A stretch of DNA of 64,000 nucleotides from 4572-13 sp964594065 (GCA_964594065.1 CAZQKX010000007.1:1-64000); one strand, 5' to 3'. Shown: positions 1 through 8,473, numbered from the stretch's first letter. The notes: generated by a model not told the origin, from the letters alone. Numbers and translations: made by a program.

Positions 1-983
1 AGATCGGCTGGCGGTTGATGTTTGTGGCAAACGGATTGGTGGGGGTCGTCTTGGCAACTATCTGGCTTTTATGGTTCCGTGATAATCCGAAAGACAATAA
101 GCATATCAATACTGAAGAGTTGGAGTACATCGAACGAGGCCGGGTCAGTGATTTTGGCAAGTCAATCAAGGCTTCATTTGCTGAAGTGTTCACGTCTTTA
201 AATATGTCGCTGGCGATGCTGCAGTATTTCGCCGGCAATGTAACATTTTTCATATGCCTGTCATGGCTGCCGAAATATATTAGCGACCAGTGGCCGGACA
301 ATCCGCATGCGATCTATTATTCAGCCGTCCCCCTGCTCTTTGCGGCGTTTGCCAACTGGATCGCCGGTTCAATGGTAACAACGTTATTTAACAAGGGCTT
401 TCATGTCGGCTCTCGACGAGTTACAGCAATTGTCGGATTTTCACTGGGGATTGTGGGGCTTGTGATGGCGATCAGTACCAACAACTTTGAATTTTTAGTG
501 ACCGATCAGGCACGACTGATGTGGTTTGTGATCAGCTTTGGGATCGCCACATTCGGTGTGGATATGACACTGAGTCCGAGTTGGGCATTTTGTAATGATA
601 TCGGCGGCGGCAATTCAGGTGCGGTTTCCGGGTCCATGAATATGGTCGGTAATATTGGTGCTGCGTTGAGTGCGATTTTATTTCCACTTTTACTTAATGC
701 TGAGACGGGCAGTGCCAATCGTTTCTTCGTTCTGGCAGCAATATTGAATGGTATTGCGATATTCGCCTGGTGCATGATGAATCCAAACCGCGAATCGGAT
801 CGAAAATTATCTCCAGCGCAATTACGGCTTCGATTTATCGCAATGTTGTCGACATTGTTTATTATGACGGCTTCAGCGGTCGGATTCAATTTCTTCAAAG
901 CATGGAAGAAAGCACAGGATAAGCCGGAAACCAAACAAGTAGAACCGGCAAAGGTGACAGAATCCCTTAAGGAAGGGGAATGA
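1..983 (+). CDS. MFS transporter, 5' truncated by window edge (anion:cation symporter-like)
   Basis: This is the C-terminal part of a major facilitator permease. The reading frame is open from base 3 (I-G-W-R-L-M-F), so the apparent start at 15-18 is internal and the N-terminal helices lie outside the window. The GWRxMF stretch and the following FRDNPKDN...NTEELEYI loop resemble the sugar-acid and hexuronate permeases of the ACS family (GudP/ExuT type). Several hydrophobic helices follow, ending in a polar, Lys/Glu-rich cytoplasmic tail. It lies 4 bp ahead of the first TIM-barrel gene and heads the sugar operon, so it probably imports the substrate or a related sugar or sugar acid. The substrate cannot be read from the sequence. 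Confidence 0.85.
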   Translation, partial: IGWRLMFVANGLVGVVLATIWLLWFRDNPKDNKHINTEELEYIERGRVSDFGKSIKASFAEVFTSLNMSLAMLQYFAGNVTFFICLSWLPKYISDQWPDNPHAIYYSAVPLLFAAFANWIAGSMVTTLFNKGFHVGSRRVTAIVGFSLGIVGLVMAISTNNFEFLVTDQARLMWFVISFGIATFGVDMTLSPSWAFCNDIGGGNSGAVSGSMNMVGNIGAALSAILFPLLLNAETGSANRFFVLAAILNGIAIFAWCMMNPNRESDRKLSPAQLRLRFIAMLSTLFIMTASAVGFNFFKAWKKAQDKPETKQVEPAKVTESLKEGE

Positions 984-987
984 TTGA

Positions 988-1842
988 ATGGTTAAATTCG
1001 GTGTCAGTCCGGCATTTATCGTATCGCTTTACGGAACACAGTTTTCCGTGGACGATTTCTGTAATGGACTTGATGTCGTTAAGGAGCTCGGCTTTGAAAT
1101 TTATCAGCCTGAGATCTTTGTGGCTGACCAATTGAAGCCATGGGTTGATGGCGGTGCTGAAAAAATCAGCCGTAAAGGCGAGACGTTGGGTTTAAGAGCC
1201 AGTCAATTTGTAGCTCACTTCATGCATGCTCATTTTGCGAACCCTGAAATAATCTCTTCAGATTCCGGCTTGGAAGATTTGAAACAGGTTGTTGAGTTGG
1301 TGGGTGATTTTCCGGAATGTAATGTACTAACGATCCCGGTGCTGCCTTTTGAATCGGGTGGGTCGATGACGGTTGCTCAATACGATGATATACAGAAGCG
1401 GTTAGTGGACAAAATTCGGATGTATCTGGATGTCATAACGGCTGCGGGATTTAAATTTGCCTTTGAGATCGTACCGTTTTCGATAATCGGCAATATTGAC
1501 CGTTTTCTTGCAATTTGCCAGGAAATTGCCTCTCCAAGCCTGGGATTAAATCTGGACACTGGCCATGCATGGGCAACGCGTGATTGGGTGCACCTGCTTC
1601 CGTTGAAATTGAAAGACCGCATTTTTGGACTTCATTTGAAAGATAACAACAGCGATCAGAATTTACCATTGGCCCCTGGCAAAGGAACGATTTCTTGGCA
1701 ATATTTTCTGGAAAATCTCGCTAAAATCGGGTATCTGGGGTCATTGGATATTGAAATTGGATGTGATGGGCAACAGGTTCGACAGGAATATAAAAGCGGA
1801 CTTGATTATCTGAAAAAGATTTTAGTAAAATCGGAAAATTAA
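988..1842 (+). CDS. Sugar phosphate isomerase/epimerase, xylose-isomerase-like TIM barrel
   Basis: A 284-residue protein of the AP-endonuclease-2/xylose-isomerase-like TIM-barrel superfamily. Candidate metal and substrate ligands follow the usual order: Glu in FAFEIVPF, Asp and His in NLDTGHA, His and Asp in GLHLKDNN, and Glu in LDIEIGC. Members isomerise or epimerise free or phosphorylated sugars in the cytoplasm using a divalent metal. It starts with ATG 4 bp after the permease stop. A second, only distantly similar TIM barrel follows, so the operon probably contains two successive isomerisation or epimerisation steps. The exact substrate is unknown. Confidence 0.85.
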   Translation: MVKFGVSPAFIVSLYGTQFSVDDFCNGLDVVKELGFEIYQPEIFVADQLKPWVDGGAEKISRKGETLGLRASQFVAHFMHAHFANPEIISSDSGLEDLKQVVELVGDFPECNVLTIPVLPFESGGSMTVAQYDDIQKRLVDKIRMYLDVITAAGFKFAFEIVPFSIIGNIDRFLAICQEIASPSLGLNLDTGHAWATRDWVHLLPLKLKDRIFGLHLKDNNSDQNLPLAPGKGTISWQYFLENLAKIGYLGSLDIEIGCDGQQVRQEYKSGLDYLKKILVKSEN

Positions 1843-1915
1843 GCCGCATTTTAATTGGGCCCTTGCGTAGCAGTTAATGAATCCGATAGAAGTTTTTTTT
1901 ACATAGGAGATAGCA

Positions 1916-2887
1916 ATGAGTTCGAATGTTAAGTGTTCTCTGATTACGGCTTTTGTAAGCAAGACAAAGGACCGTTTCCATGAATATAACGACCCTAAAT
2001 CACTTGAAGAACGGCTGGAGATGGTTTCGCGAATGGATGGAATGAGCGGAGTAGAGTGCGTCTTTCCATACGAGGTCAGTGATGCAGATGTGTTGAAGGC
2101 TTTATTGACAAAATACGATCTGGAAATGGCCGCAGTTAATGTCAACGTTAAGGCTGAACCGCAATTTCGTAACGGCGGACTGACTTCAGTCGACGCCGGG
2201 ATTCGTCAGGAAGCAGTTCAATATATTAAAAATGCCAAGGATTTTGCCGAAGCGGTCGGCGCTGACAAGGTAACGTGCTGTCCACTGGGGGATGGCTATG
2301 AGTTTGCTTTTCAGTGCGATTATGGACAGATGTGGAAGTATTTGGTAGAAACGTTTTCACAGGCGGGTGATTATAAGCCGGAAATCCCGTTGTTTGTAGA
2401 ATACAAACCCAGCGAAACGCGGGGACGATGTTTTATCGATACTGCCGCCAAGGCACTGTGCCTGCTGAACGATATCGGTATTGAGCAGATGGGAGTAACG
2501 CTGGATTATGGGCATTCCAAATACGGTCAGGAAAATCCGGCCGAGGTGGTCGCAATGCTGGCCAGCAGCCGATTCCCGTATTATGTCCATATCAATGACA
2601 ATAACAGCAAATGGGACTGGGATTATATGGTTGCTTCGCATAACTATATTGAATATGTTGAGTTCTTGTACTATCTGAAGATGTATGGATATAATGATTA
2701 CATGACGAGTGACACGTCACCGACGCGATGGGATATCATCGGAACATTTGAAGCCAATACGCGTTTGACCAACAGGATTTGGAACAAGCTGGATACGATC
2801 GATGATGAAAAGTTTAAGGCGTTAATTTCCGGCGGAGACTTTTTGGAAACCTGGAAGTACGTAGAGTCGACGTTTTTTGCACTTTAA
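1916..2887 (+). CDS. Sugar phosphate isomerase/epimerase, second TIM barrel
   Basis: A 323-residue TIM-barrel isomerase of the xylose-isomerase-like family. Candidate ligands are Glu in FVEYKPSE, Asp and His in TLDYGHSK, His and Asp in YVHINDNN, and a C-terminal TSDTSP stretch. The start at 1916 follows an AGGAG-type ribosome site (taggagatagca). A 73-bp gap separates it from the preceding gene, the longest inside the operon, with no clear terminator seen. Its context beside RpiB and DhaK/DhaL genes resembles tetritol/tetrulose catabolic clusters in which a TIM-barrel enzyme interconverts tetrulose phosphates. That parallel is inference; the family also includes epimerases of hexuloses and rhamnose isomerases. 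Confidence 0.85.
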   Translation: MSSNVKCSLITAFVSKTKDRFHEYNDPKSLEERLEMVSRMDGMSGVECVFPYEVSDADVLKALLTKYDLEMAAVNVNVKAEPQFRNGGLTSVDAGIRQEAVQYIKNAKDFAEAVGADKVTCCPLGDGYEFAFQCDYGQMWKYLVETFSQAGDYKPEIPLFVEYKPSETRGRCFIDTAAKALCLLNDIGIEQMGVTLDYGHSKYGQENPAEVVAMLASSRFPYYVHINDNNSKWDWDYMVASHNYIEYVEFLYYLKMYGYNDYMTSDTSPTRWDIIGTFEANTRLTNRIWNKLDTIDDEKFKALISGGDFLETWKYVESTFFAL

Positions 2888-2905
2888 CAGATGGGAGATT
2901 GTTTC

Positions 2906-3382
2906 ATGTCATTTGAGAACATCAAAGTCGCCATTGATTGCGATGATGCCGCCATTGAAATGAAGGCGGTGATTTTCGAGCATTTGAAAAAACAAGGCGT
3001 TGATATAACTGACCTGGATTATTCCGCCTCGCATGAAAATCCCTACTATCCGGAGATTGGCTGCCATCTGGCCCGCCAAGTGCAAAACGGATCATATAAC
3101 CGCGGCATTCTGATTTGCGGAACCGGGCTCGGCATGGCGATGATCGCCAATAAAGTCAAGGGTGTTTTTGCGGGGACCTGTCATGATGTTTTTTCAGCCG
3201 AGCGACTTCGTAAAAGCAACGATGCCAATGTTTTGACAATGGGAGCCCGTGTGATCGGACCGGAACTGGCAAAGATGATTGTCGAGGCGTTTTTGAGTTC
3301 GGAATTTCAGGGCGGCGGCTCAACTGCCAAGGTCGAGCAGATGAGGCAGTTGGAAAAAGAATCATTTGAGAACCATCAATAA
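2906..3382 (+). CDS. RpiB/LacAB-family sugar-phosphate isomerase
   Basis: A 158-residue RpiB-type aldose/ketose phosphate isomerase. The hallmarks are ILICGTGLGMAMIANK (Cys71 is the likely catalytic base), a TCHD stretch with the phosphate-site His, and NDANVLTMGARVIG. The ATG at 2906 is chosen because GGGAG sits 7-8 bases upstream; an in-frame ATG at 2891 lacks such a site. Classical substrates are ribose/ribulose 5-phosphate, allose 6-phosphate or galactose 6-phosphate, but RpiB homologues in erythritol clusters isomerise tetrose 4-phosphates. Lying 15 bp before dhaK-like and dhaL-like genes, it probably acts on the kinase product. Confidence 0.9.
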   Translation: MSFENIKVAIDCDDAAIEMKAVIFEHLKKQGVDITDLDYSASHENPYYPEIGCHLARQVQNGSYNRGILICGTGLGMAMIANKVKGVFAGTCHDVFSAERLRKSNDANVLTMGARVIGPELAKMIVEAFLSSEFQGGGSTAKVEQMRQLEKESFENHQ

Positions 3383-3397
3383 ACAGGAGACTCTGTT

Positions 3398-4405
3398 ATG
3401 CAAAAGATCTTTAATGATCCCAGTCAAGTTGTAGACGAAATGGTAGACGGCTATGTCAAGGCCCATCCGGACCTGATCGCCAAGACGGATAACCCCCGGG
3501 TCCTGAAATACAAGAAGGCGCCCATAGAAAGAAAAGTCGGCATCGTAACCGGAGGTGGTTCCGGCCATAAGCCCGCGTTTGTAGGTTATCTGGGCAGGAA
3601 CATGGTTGATGCGGTTGCTGTCGGTGAGATCTTTTCGTCACCGCCGGCGATGATGTTCTATGATGCGTTCAAGGCTGCCGATGGTGGAAAGGGTGTGGCT
3701 TGCCTGTATGGCAACTATGCCGGCGACAATATGAATGTCAAGATGGCGATTGACATGGCTGAAGATGACGATATCAAAGTCAAAACCGTCGTTGCCAATG
3801 ACGATGTGCCATCGGCACCAAAAACAGAGCTAGAAAAACGCCGCGGTGTAGCCGGTGAAATTTTAATGTGGAAGATCGGTGGAGCCAAAGCCGCCATGGG
3901 AGCAACACTCGACGATGTAATCGCAGAAGCCCAAAAGGCCATAGACAACACACGAAGCATGGGCATCGGACTGAGTCCCTGTACCATTCCGGAAGTTGGA
4001 CACCCGAATTTCACGATTGAAGACGGGAAGATGGAAGTCGGCATCGGCCACCACGGTGAACCGGGCCTGGAAGTTGTGGAATTGGAGACATCGGCGCAGA
4101 TCGCCAAGCGGATGACCGACATTATCATTCCTGACCTGCCGTTTGAATCCGATGACGAAGTCGTGGTTCTCTTGTCGGGGCTTGGATCGACCCCATTAAT
4201 GGAATTGTACATTCTTTACAATGAAGTAGAGACAATTCTGGCCGACAAGGGAATCAAAGTTTATGCCCCCTATGTCGGTAATTATTTCACATCACTTGAG
4301 ATGGCGGGCGTAACACTGACAATAATGAAGTTGGATGAGAGCTTAAAATCATGTATCGATTATGAAGCGGATTCAATGGGACTTAGACAGTTTTCGAGAG
4401 GTTAA
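3398..4405 (+). CDS. DhaK-family dihydroxyacetone/ketose kinase subunit
   Basis: A 335-residue DhaK domain protein that binds a short ketose covalently and receives phosphate from its DhaL partner. The glycine loop GGGSGHKP lies at residues 52-59 and the substrate-binding histidine is in GIGHHGEPG at about 215-223 (His218 or His219, matching the hemiaminal-forming His of E. coli DhaK). The gene follows an AGGAG site and is separated from dhaL by 2 bp. No PTS-type DhaM phosphodonor is present in the window, so phosphorylation may be ATP-dependent. Characterised relatives use dihydroxyacetone, L- or D-erythrulose or the branched ketose apulose; the neighbours argue against a plain glycerol pathway. 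Confidence 0.9.
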   Translation: MQKIFNDPSQVVDEMVDGYVKAHPDLIAKTDNPRVLKYKKAPIERKVGIVTGGGSGHKPAFVGYLGRNMVDAVAVGEIFSSPPAMMFYDAFKAADGGKGVACLYGNYAGDNMNVKMAIDMAEDDDIKVKTVVANDDVPSAPKTELEKRRGVAGEILMWKIGGAKAAMGATLDDVIAEAQKAIDNTRSMGIGLSPCTIPEVGHPNFTIEDGKMEVGIGHHGEPGLEVVELETSAQIAKRMTDIIIPDLPFESDDEVVVLLSGLGSTPLMELYILYNEVETILADKGIKVYAPYVGNYFTSLEMAGVTLTIMKLDESLKSCIDYEADSMGLRQFSRG

Positions 4406-4407
4406 AT

Positions 4408-5055
4408 ATGACGGCATTCTCCAATCAAGATGGTATTGTGATTCTCCATAACATGATCGCTGCGATTCAGGCTAACAAGCAATATCTGAGTGATATTGAC
4501 GGCAAGATCGGCGATGGTGATCACGGTGTGAATATGAATAAAGGATTTACGTTGTGTCAGGAGCAGTTGGAAGATGGCAGTGATTTGACCGCAGGACTTA
4601 AAACACTTTCCAAAATATTAATGACACAGATCGGCGGCTCAATGGGGCCCCTGTACGGCATGTTCTTCCGTTCAATGGCTAAGCAGTGCGACAGTATTGA
4701 GTCGATAGATGCGGCTGTATTCGGCAAAATGCTTGCCGCAGCAAAAGCCGGAATCCAGGGTATCAGCCAGGCTCAACCATGCGATAAAACGCTGGTCGAC
4801 GTATTGTTTCCGGCCGAAGAAGCGTATCAAAAAGCACTGGATGAGGGACTGGATTTTACCGGCTGTCTTGAGTGTATGACTGAAGCGGCTAAAAAAGGAC
4901 GCGATGCAACCGAGGATATGGTTGCCAAAGTCGGTCGTTCCAGTCGACTCGGTGAACGTTCACGCGGAGTCATCGATGCGGGCGCAGCCTCATGCTGCTT
5001 GATCCTTGAAACGGCCGGAACATCGATACAAACATTACTTCAGAAAGCGAGTTGA
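4408..5055 (+). CDS. DhaL-family kinase nucleotide-binding subunit
   Basis: A 215-residue, mostly helical DhaL protein that holds the nucleotide and Mg2+ and transfers phosphate to the ketose on DhaK. The metal-binding signature DGKIGDGDHGVNM lies near residues 31-43 with the expected three acidic residues, and GGSMGPLYGMFF provides the nucleotide loop. GRSSRLGERSRGVIDAGA near the C-terminus is the family's conserved closing motif. It begins 2 bp after dhaK, so the subunits are almost certainly made together. Standing alone rather than fused to DhaK, it resembles PTS-type DhaL in form, but no DhaM gene is seen. Confidence 0.9.
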   Translation: MTAFSNQDGIVILHNMIAAIQANKQYLSDIDGKIGDGDHGVNMNKGFTLCQEQLEDGSDLTAGLKTLSKILMTQIGGSMGPLYGMFFRSMAKQCDSIESIDAAVFGKMLAAAKAGIQGISQAQPCDKTLVDVLFPAEEAYQKALDEGLDFTGCLECMTEAAKKGRDATEDMVAKVGRSSRLGERSRGVIDAGAASCCLILETAGTSIQTLLQKAS

Positions 5056-5061
5056 TCGCAC

Positions 5062-5595
5062 ATGGATACGGATATAAAACATTGTCTCGAAGAAGCTAAA
5101 GCACTTTTAATCCGCTCCGGTTTCCCTGTGTCTGACGAGGAAATGACACAGTTGGCGGTCAATGATTTCGGCTTAGGCAATCTGCGTAAAGAAGGATTTG
5201 CATTCATTGATATTTTGCGGTCGCCGCGGCTTCGGATTACGATATTGATCTTATTACCCAATCAGACATTGCCTCAACACGTGCATCCGGCGTATGAAAC
5301 GGAGTCGGGAAAAGAAGAAACGATTCGCGTGTTATATGGTCGGACAAAAGTATATACCACCGGCACAGAAACGGCGGGTCCTGCCATCCCGGAAGGAAAA
5401 GAGTCATACTATACGGCTAAAAATGAAATTGCATTATCGCCGGGGCAGCAATACTCCGTCCAGCCGGGAGCAGAACACTGGTTTCAGGGCGGGCCTGAAG
5501 GATCGGTAAATATTTGTTTTCAGAATCGGGTCGATGAAACACAAAATATTTTTTCTGACCCGGACAGTGCCGGATGTCCAATCAAAGCAGAATAA
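5062..5595 (+). CDS. Cupin sugar isomerase, D-lyxose isomerase-like
   Basis: A 177-residue cupin-fold protein resembling D-lyxose ketol-isomerase (the YdaE/COG3822 type, about 165-230 residues). The probable metal ligands are the HxH of PQHVHP (His73, His75), a Glu in GKEETIRV, and the His in PGAEHWFQGG. Such enzymes interconvert an aldose and a ketose, for example lyxose/xylulose or mannose/fructose. It starts 6 bp after dhaL and is the last gene before a strong terminator, so it belongs to the operon. It could supply the ketose phosphorylated by DhaKL. The family is inferred from motif spacing; the substrate is not determined. Confidence 0.75.
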   Translation: MDTDIKHCLEEAKALLIRSGFPVSDEEMTQLAVNDFGLGNLRKEGFAFIDILRSPRLRITILILLPNQTLPQHVHPAYETESGKEETIRVLYGRTKVYTTGTETAGPAIPEGKESYYTAKNEIALSPGQQYSVQPGAEHWFQGGPEGSVNICFQNRVDETQNIFSDPDSAGCPIKAE

Positions 5596-5612
5596 TAACC
5601 GCCTGAAAAAAA

Positions 5613-5651
5613 CAGCATTTTTCAAAATTCATTTTGAAATGCTGCCTTTTT
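5613..5651 (+). terminator. Intrinsic terminator of the sugar operon
   Basis: CAGCATTT pairs with AAATGCTG, extended inward by CAAAAT/ATTTTG with a two-base bulge, and the stem is followed by a run of five T. It sits 18 bp after the stop codon of the cupin gene. Confidence 0.85.
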
Positions 5652-5737
5652 GTACATCTTAGAAAATCACTCTTTTTTCTGTAAGAAATTCGTCTCTACT
5701 GATACTATTTGTTACAGACATTGAAAGGGCGAAGAGT

Positions 5738-6241
5738 TTGTCGACAGAGCAGGAAACAATCTTTATACGCTGGATGGATGAGCACAAAGGGTTAGTTTAT
5801 AAAATTGCCCGGGCATTTACAAATTCAGCCGATCAGCGGGATGATCTCTTCCAGGACATCCTGCTGCAGATGTGGATATCAATACCGAACTTCAAGCAAA
5901 ATGCTAAAGAATCCACCTGGATCTACCGTGTTGCGTTTAATACCGCTGTCGTCTGGGATCGAAAACAGAAGAAACATAAAAAATTGAAATCCGTTATATT
6001 CACTTCTCGACCTTCAGAGAAAGAAGAGGCCAAGAACAATCAGCAAATCGAACAGCTTTATAATGCAATCCACCAATTAGCGAAACTGGATGCTTCGTTG
6101 ATCCTTATGTCGCTGGACGGTTTGAGTTATAGGCAAATGTCAGAAATCTCCGGCATCACGGAATCCAACGTCGGCGTCAAACTCAATCGTGCCAAAAAAT
6201 TATTAGCAGAGAAATTGAAAGGATTGGCCGATGAACTTTGA
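5738..6241 (+). CDS. ECF-subfamily RNA polymerase sigma factor
   Basis: A 167-residue sigma-70 family protein with only regions 2 and 4. Region 2 contains DDLFQDILLQMW near residues 30-43 (core-polymerase binding), and region 4 contains the helix-turn-helix DGLSYRQMSEISGITESNVGVKLNRAKKLL near the C-terminus. The start is a TTG preceded by a purine-rich AAGGGCGAAGAG stretch. It overlaps the next gene by 11 bp, indicating translational coupling, so the downstream membrane protein is its probable regulator. Expression is likely autogenous, as for most ECF factors, but no promoter motif could be assigned with confidence. Confidence 0.9.
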   Translation: MSTEQETIFIRWMDEHKGLVYKIARAFTNSADQRDDLFQDILLQMWISIPNFKQNAKESTWIYRVAFNTAVVWDRKQKKHKKLKSVIFTSRPSEKEEAKNNQQIEQLYNAIHQLAKLDASLILMSLDGLSYRQMSEISGITESNVGVKLNRAKKLLAEKLKGLADEL

Positions 6242-6848
6242 ACAATTGCAAAATCAATGGCAGCAGCAAAAAAAAGATGTTGTCACCATTAACACCGATA
6301 TCCTCTTGACAGAAGTCAAGCGAAACAAAGAAAGCTTTGAGTCGATGATCTTTTGGCGTGACGTCAGAGAAGTTGGCATAGCCCTGGCATTAGTCGTGCT
6401 TTTCCTGTATTTGGGCATGAAAGATAATTGGTGGCCATTATATCTTATGGCTGCGGCGTGCTTGTTTGTGTCTGCTTTTTTCGTTGTGGATCGGTACATT
6501 CAAAAACGCAAACAGCCGCAGGCAGATAATAATCTTCAGAAGTGTGTGCAGGCCTCACTAGCCCAGGTTAACCATCAGATATGGCTGCTTAAGAATGTCT
6601 TTTGGTGGTATCTTTTGCCATTCGTAGCCGGCGGCCTCCTGTTGGGTGCACATGCCGCATTTAGATTTAATGAAACATGGGAGGACATTCTCTGGGATTT
6701 TTCAGGTGATGTTTTAACATGGGGGCTTCTAAGCTTTGTGATCTGGTGGATTAATCAATACGCCGTCAAAAAAGGATTGATTCCCCGCAAAGAAGAACTG
6801 GAAGAACTGCTTACAAGCATCGAATCATCAGAAAATAATGCCGATTAA
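6231..6848 (+). CDS. Four-helix membrane protein coupled to the ECF sigma factor (possible anti-sigma)
   Basis: A 205-residue protein with a short cytoplasmic N-terminus (FEQLQNQWQQQKKDV) and about four transmembrane segments: GIALALVVLFLYL, WPLYLMAAACLFVSAFFVV, WWYLLPFVAGGLLLGAHA and GDVLTWGLLSFVIWW. It starts inside the sigma gene. Proteins beginning with a Trp/Gln-rich helix and following an ECF gene in this way are common in Planctomycetota and Bacteroidota and are presumed to hold the sigma factor at the membrane. No zinc-containing anti-sigma motif (HxxxCxxC) is present, so the anti-sigma role rests on context only. Confidence 0.75.
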   Translation: MNFEQLQNQWQQQKKDVVTINTDILLTEVKRNKESFESMIFWRDVREVGIALALVVLFLYLGMKDNWWPLYLMAAACLFVSAFFVVDRYIQKRKQPQADNNLQKCVQASLAQVNHQIWLLKNVFWWYLLPFVAGGLLLGAHAAFRFNETWEDILWDFSGDVLTWGLLSFVIWWINQYAVKKGLIPRKEELEELLTSIESSENNAD

Positions 6849-7459
6849 CAGACGGGCCTTCGTACAATTGTTTTTAACCGTTCCGGTGGCACGCGGCGGG
6901 GGTCGGACAGATAAATCTCGTGATGTTTGCCGGAAAATGATACGCCGTTTTCTTCGGCAAACGCCTGCATTTTCTCGATCGCCTCGCCGACCTGATCATA
7001 CGGGCCGACATGCAGCATCTGCACACACCTGCCCTCTTTAAGTTTTTTGAGCCGGACGTCTTTAACTTTTTCGCACTTACCTTTATCCAGCAATACCTTA
7101 ACCGCCTTCTTCAAATCGGCTCCCTTGACGCACTCCGGCGTGCGGATCATCAGCGTCCATCGCCATTGGTCCTGCCGTACATTGGCAAAATCATCGCCGA
7201 TAGCGCCATACCAAAGCCCCTCCAGTTTACAAACGGTATAATCACCCAGCCCAGCAAACTTTCGCGTCATCTTGATCGTAAACGCCATGCTGTACATCGC
7301 CCCGATGCATTCGGTAAACGCCTCGCCGCCGGGAGCCCCCTGACCATCGACCATCAAGTACTGCGCAGGCCCGGTTTCAATTAACGCTGGTCTGGACGTG
7401 GGCTTGTATTCGGTTTTGAATTCCTTGAACAGATCGATTTTTTCCGGTGTCTTTGCCAT
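6845..7459 (-). CDS. GyrI-like small-molecule-binding protein
   Basis: A protein of about 204 residues with a GyrI-like (SOUL-like) ligand-binding fold. The conserved elements are HVGPYDQVGEAIEKM in the second half and a closing SDPRRVPPERLKTIVRRPV segment. The family binds or hydrolyses hydrophobic or cationic small molecules. Of two adjacent ATG codons (7462 and 7459), the second has the better spacing to the AGGAG site. It lies immediately downstream of an AraC regulator that carries its own GyrI-like domain, so the two probably respond to related ligands. It converges on and overlaps the end of the membrane gene by 4 bp. Confidence 0.85.
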   Translation of the reverse strand: MAKTPEKIDLFKEFKTEYKPTSRPALIETGPAQYLMVDGQGAPGGEAFTECIGAMYSMAFTIKMTRKFAGLGDYTVCKLEGLWYGAIGDDFANVRQDQWRWTLMIRTPECVKGADLKKAVKVLLDKGKCEKVKDVRLKKLKEGRCVQMLHVGPYDQVGEAIEKMQAFAEENGVSFSGKHHEIYLSDPRRVPPERLKTIVRRPVC

Positions 7460-7469
7460 CATAATCTCC

Positions 7470-8330
7470 TTATCGCTTCTCGATTGGAATATGCACATCC
7501 GTCAATAATTCATCCTCGGGCGTATCTTCCGGGCTGTTTAGATACACCTCCAAGCTCGGCAGTGAGCGAATCTCGTAGCCGTTCTGCGGGGCCCACTGCC
7601 CGCACAGTTTGGCATAGGTCTCGCTGAGTTTGGTATAGCTGCCGTGATGCGTCGTCATCGCGTATAAACCACCAGCCAATGTTTGAACGCCAACCTCGCC
7701 TTCGCCTTTGACATCGCCGGTCACCGTAATACACGCGTCATAGCGAATCTTCTCGGCATCCGTAATATCCGGATCATCATAACACAGCCCCACGAATTCG
7801 ACGCCCGGCTGCAACAGTCCCTTCGGCCCGGTCCACATGCACAGCTTTTCCCACGCCTTGCCGCATTCGGAGTATGGACCTGTATGCCGCACAAACACCA
7901 CCTGGCGTGACGGGATTTCTTTGATCTGAACATTCATTTGAACCGCTCCTTTTGTTTTTAAATCAGGCCGTTTGGGGAGGAAATCGGAATGGTTTGTCTT
8001 TTTGTACTCACTCGGCGGCACGCCAAAGCGGTCCTTGAATGCCCGTGTAAACGACTCGACCGTTTCATAGCCGGCCTCAAATGCCAAGTCCGTTACACTG
8101 CGATCGGTCTGGGAAAGCAGTTGGGCCGCCTGCTCCAGCCGGAGTCGACGAATATATCCGGCCAGCGTCTCACCGACCATCCCGCAGAAGATGCGATGGA
8201 AATGATACGGCGAAAAACACGCGATCTGCGCCAACTCCTCCAGCGACAGCGGCTCGTACAGGTTCTTCTGAATATACAGCAAAACCTGCAGGATCCGCTC
8301 ATGATAGGTTGCTTTCGTTTCTTCCTTCAT
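7470..8330 (-). CDS. AraC-family transcriptional regulator with C-terminal GyrI-like effector domain
   Basis: A protein of about 286 residues. The N-terminal 100 residues form the double helix-turn-helix (LEELAQIACFSPYHFHRIFCGMVGE and VTDLAFEAGYETVESFTRAFKDRFGVPPSEYKK). Residues 130-285 form a GyrI-like domain (VRHTGPYSECGKAWEKL). This is the Rob-like layout of DNA-binding domain first and effector domain second. An upstream TTG at 8339 is in frame; the ATG at 8330 is preferred, although neither has a strong ribosome site. It lies 10 bp ahead of a stand-alone GyrI-like gene, its most likely target together with itself. The ligand is unknown. Confidence 0.9.
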   Translation of the reverse strand: MKEETKATYHERILQVLLYIQKNLYEPLSLEELAQIACFSPYHFHRIFCGMVGETLAGYIRRLRLEQAAQLLSQTDRSVTDLAFEAGYETVESFTRAFKDRFGVPPSEYKKTNHSDFLPKRPDLKTKGAVQMNVQIKEIPSRQVVFVRHTGPYSECGKAWEKLCMWTGPKGLLQPGVEFVGLCYDDPDITDAEKIRYDACITVTGDVKGEGEVGVQTLAGGLYAMTTHHGSYTKLSETYAKLCGQWAPQNGYEIRSLPSLEVYLNSPEDTPEDELLTDVHIPIEKR

Positions 8331-8409
8331 CACTGACAAAGATACCCGAAAACAAAATCGTCCGCTTGACTTTTTTTGCGAATTTTAAAAAATCACTTTT
8401 ATTAAAGCT

Positions 8410-8430
8410 CTCCCCCTTACGAAGGGGGAG
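8410..8430. repeat. GC-rich palindrome in the intergenic region, possible terminator
   Basis: CTCCCCCTT and AAGGGGGAG form a perfect 9-bp stem with a 3-base loop. It follows the end of the 8474-8932 gene on the minus strand and is followed by CCGGAGAAGGGAGGGGG, a composition typical of dispersed intergenic hairpins. It may end transcription of the minus-strand gene, although the T-run is weak. Confidence 0.55.
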
Positions 8431-8473
8431 TACTCCGGAGAAGGGAGGGGGTCCACTAATCACTACCAACTAA

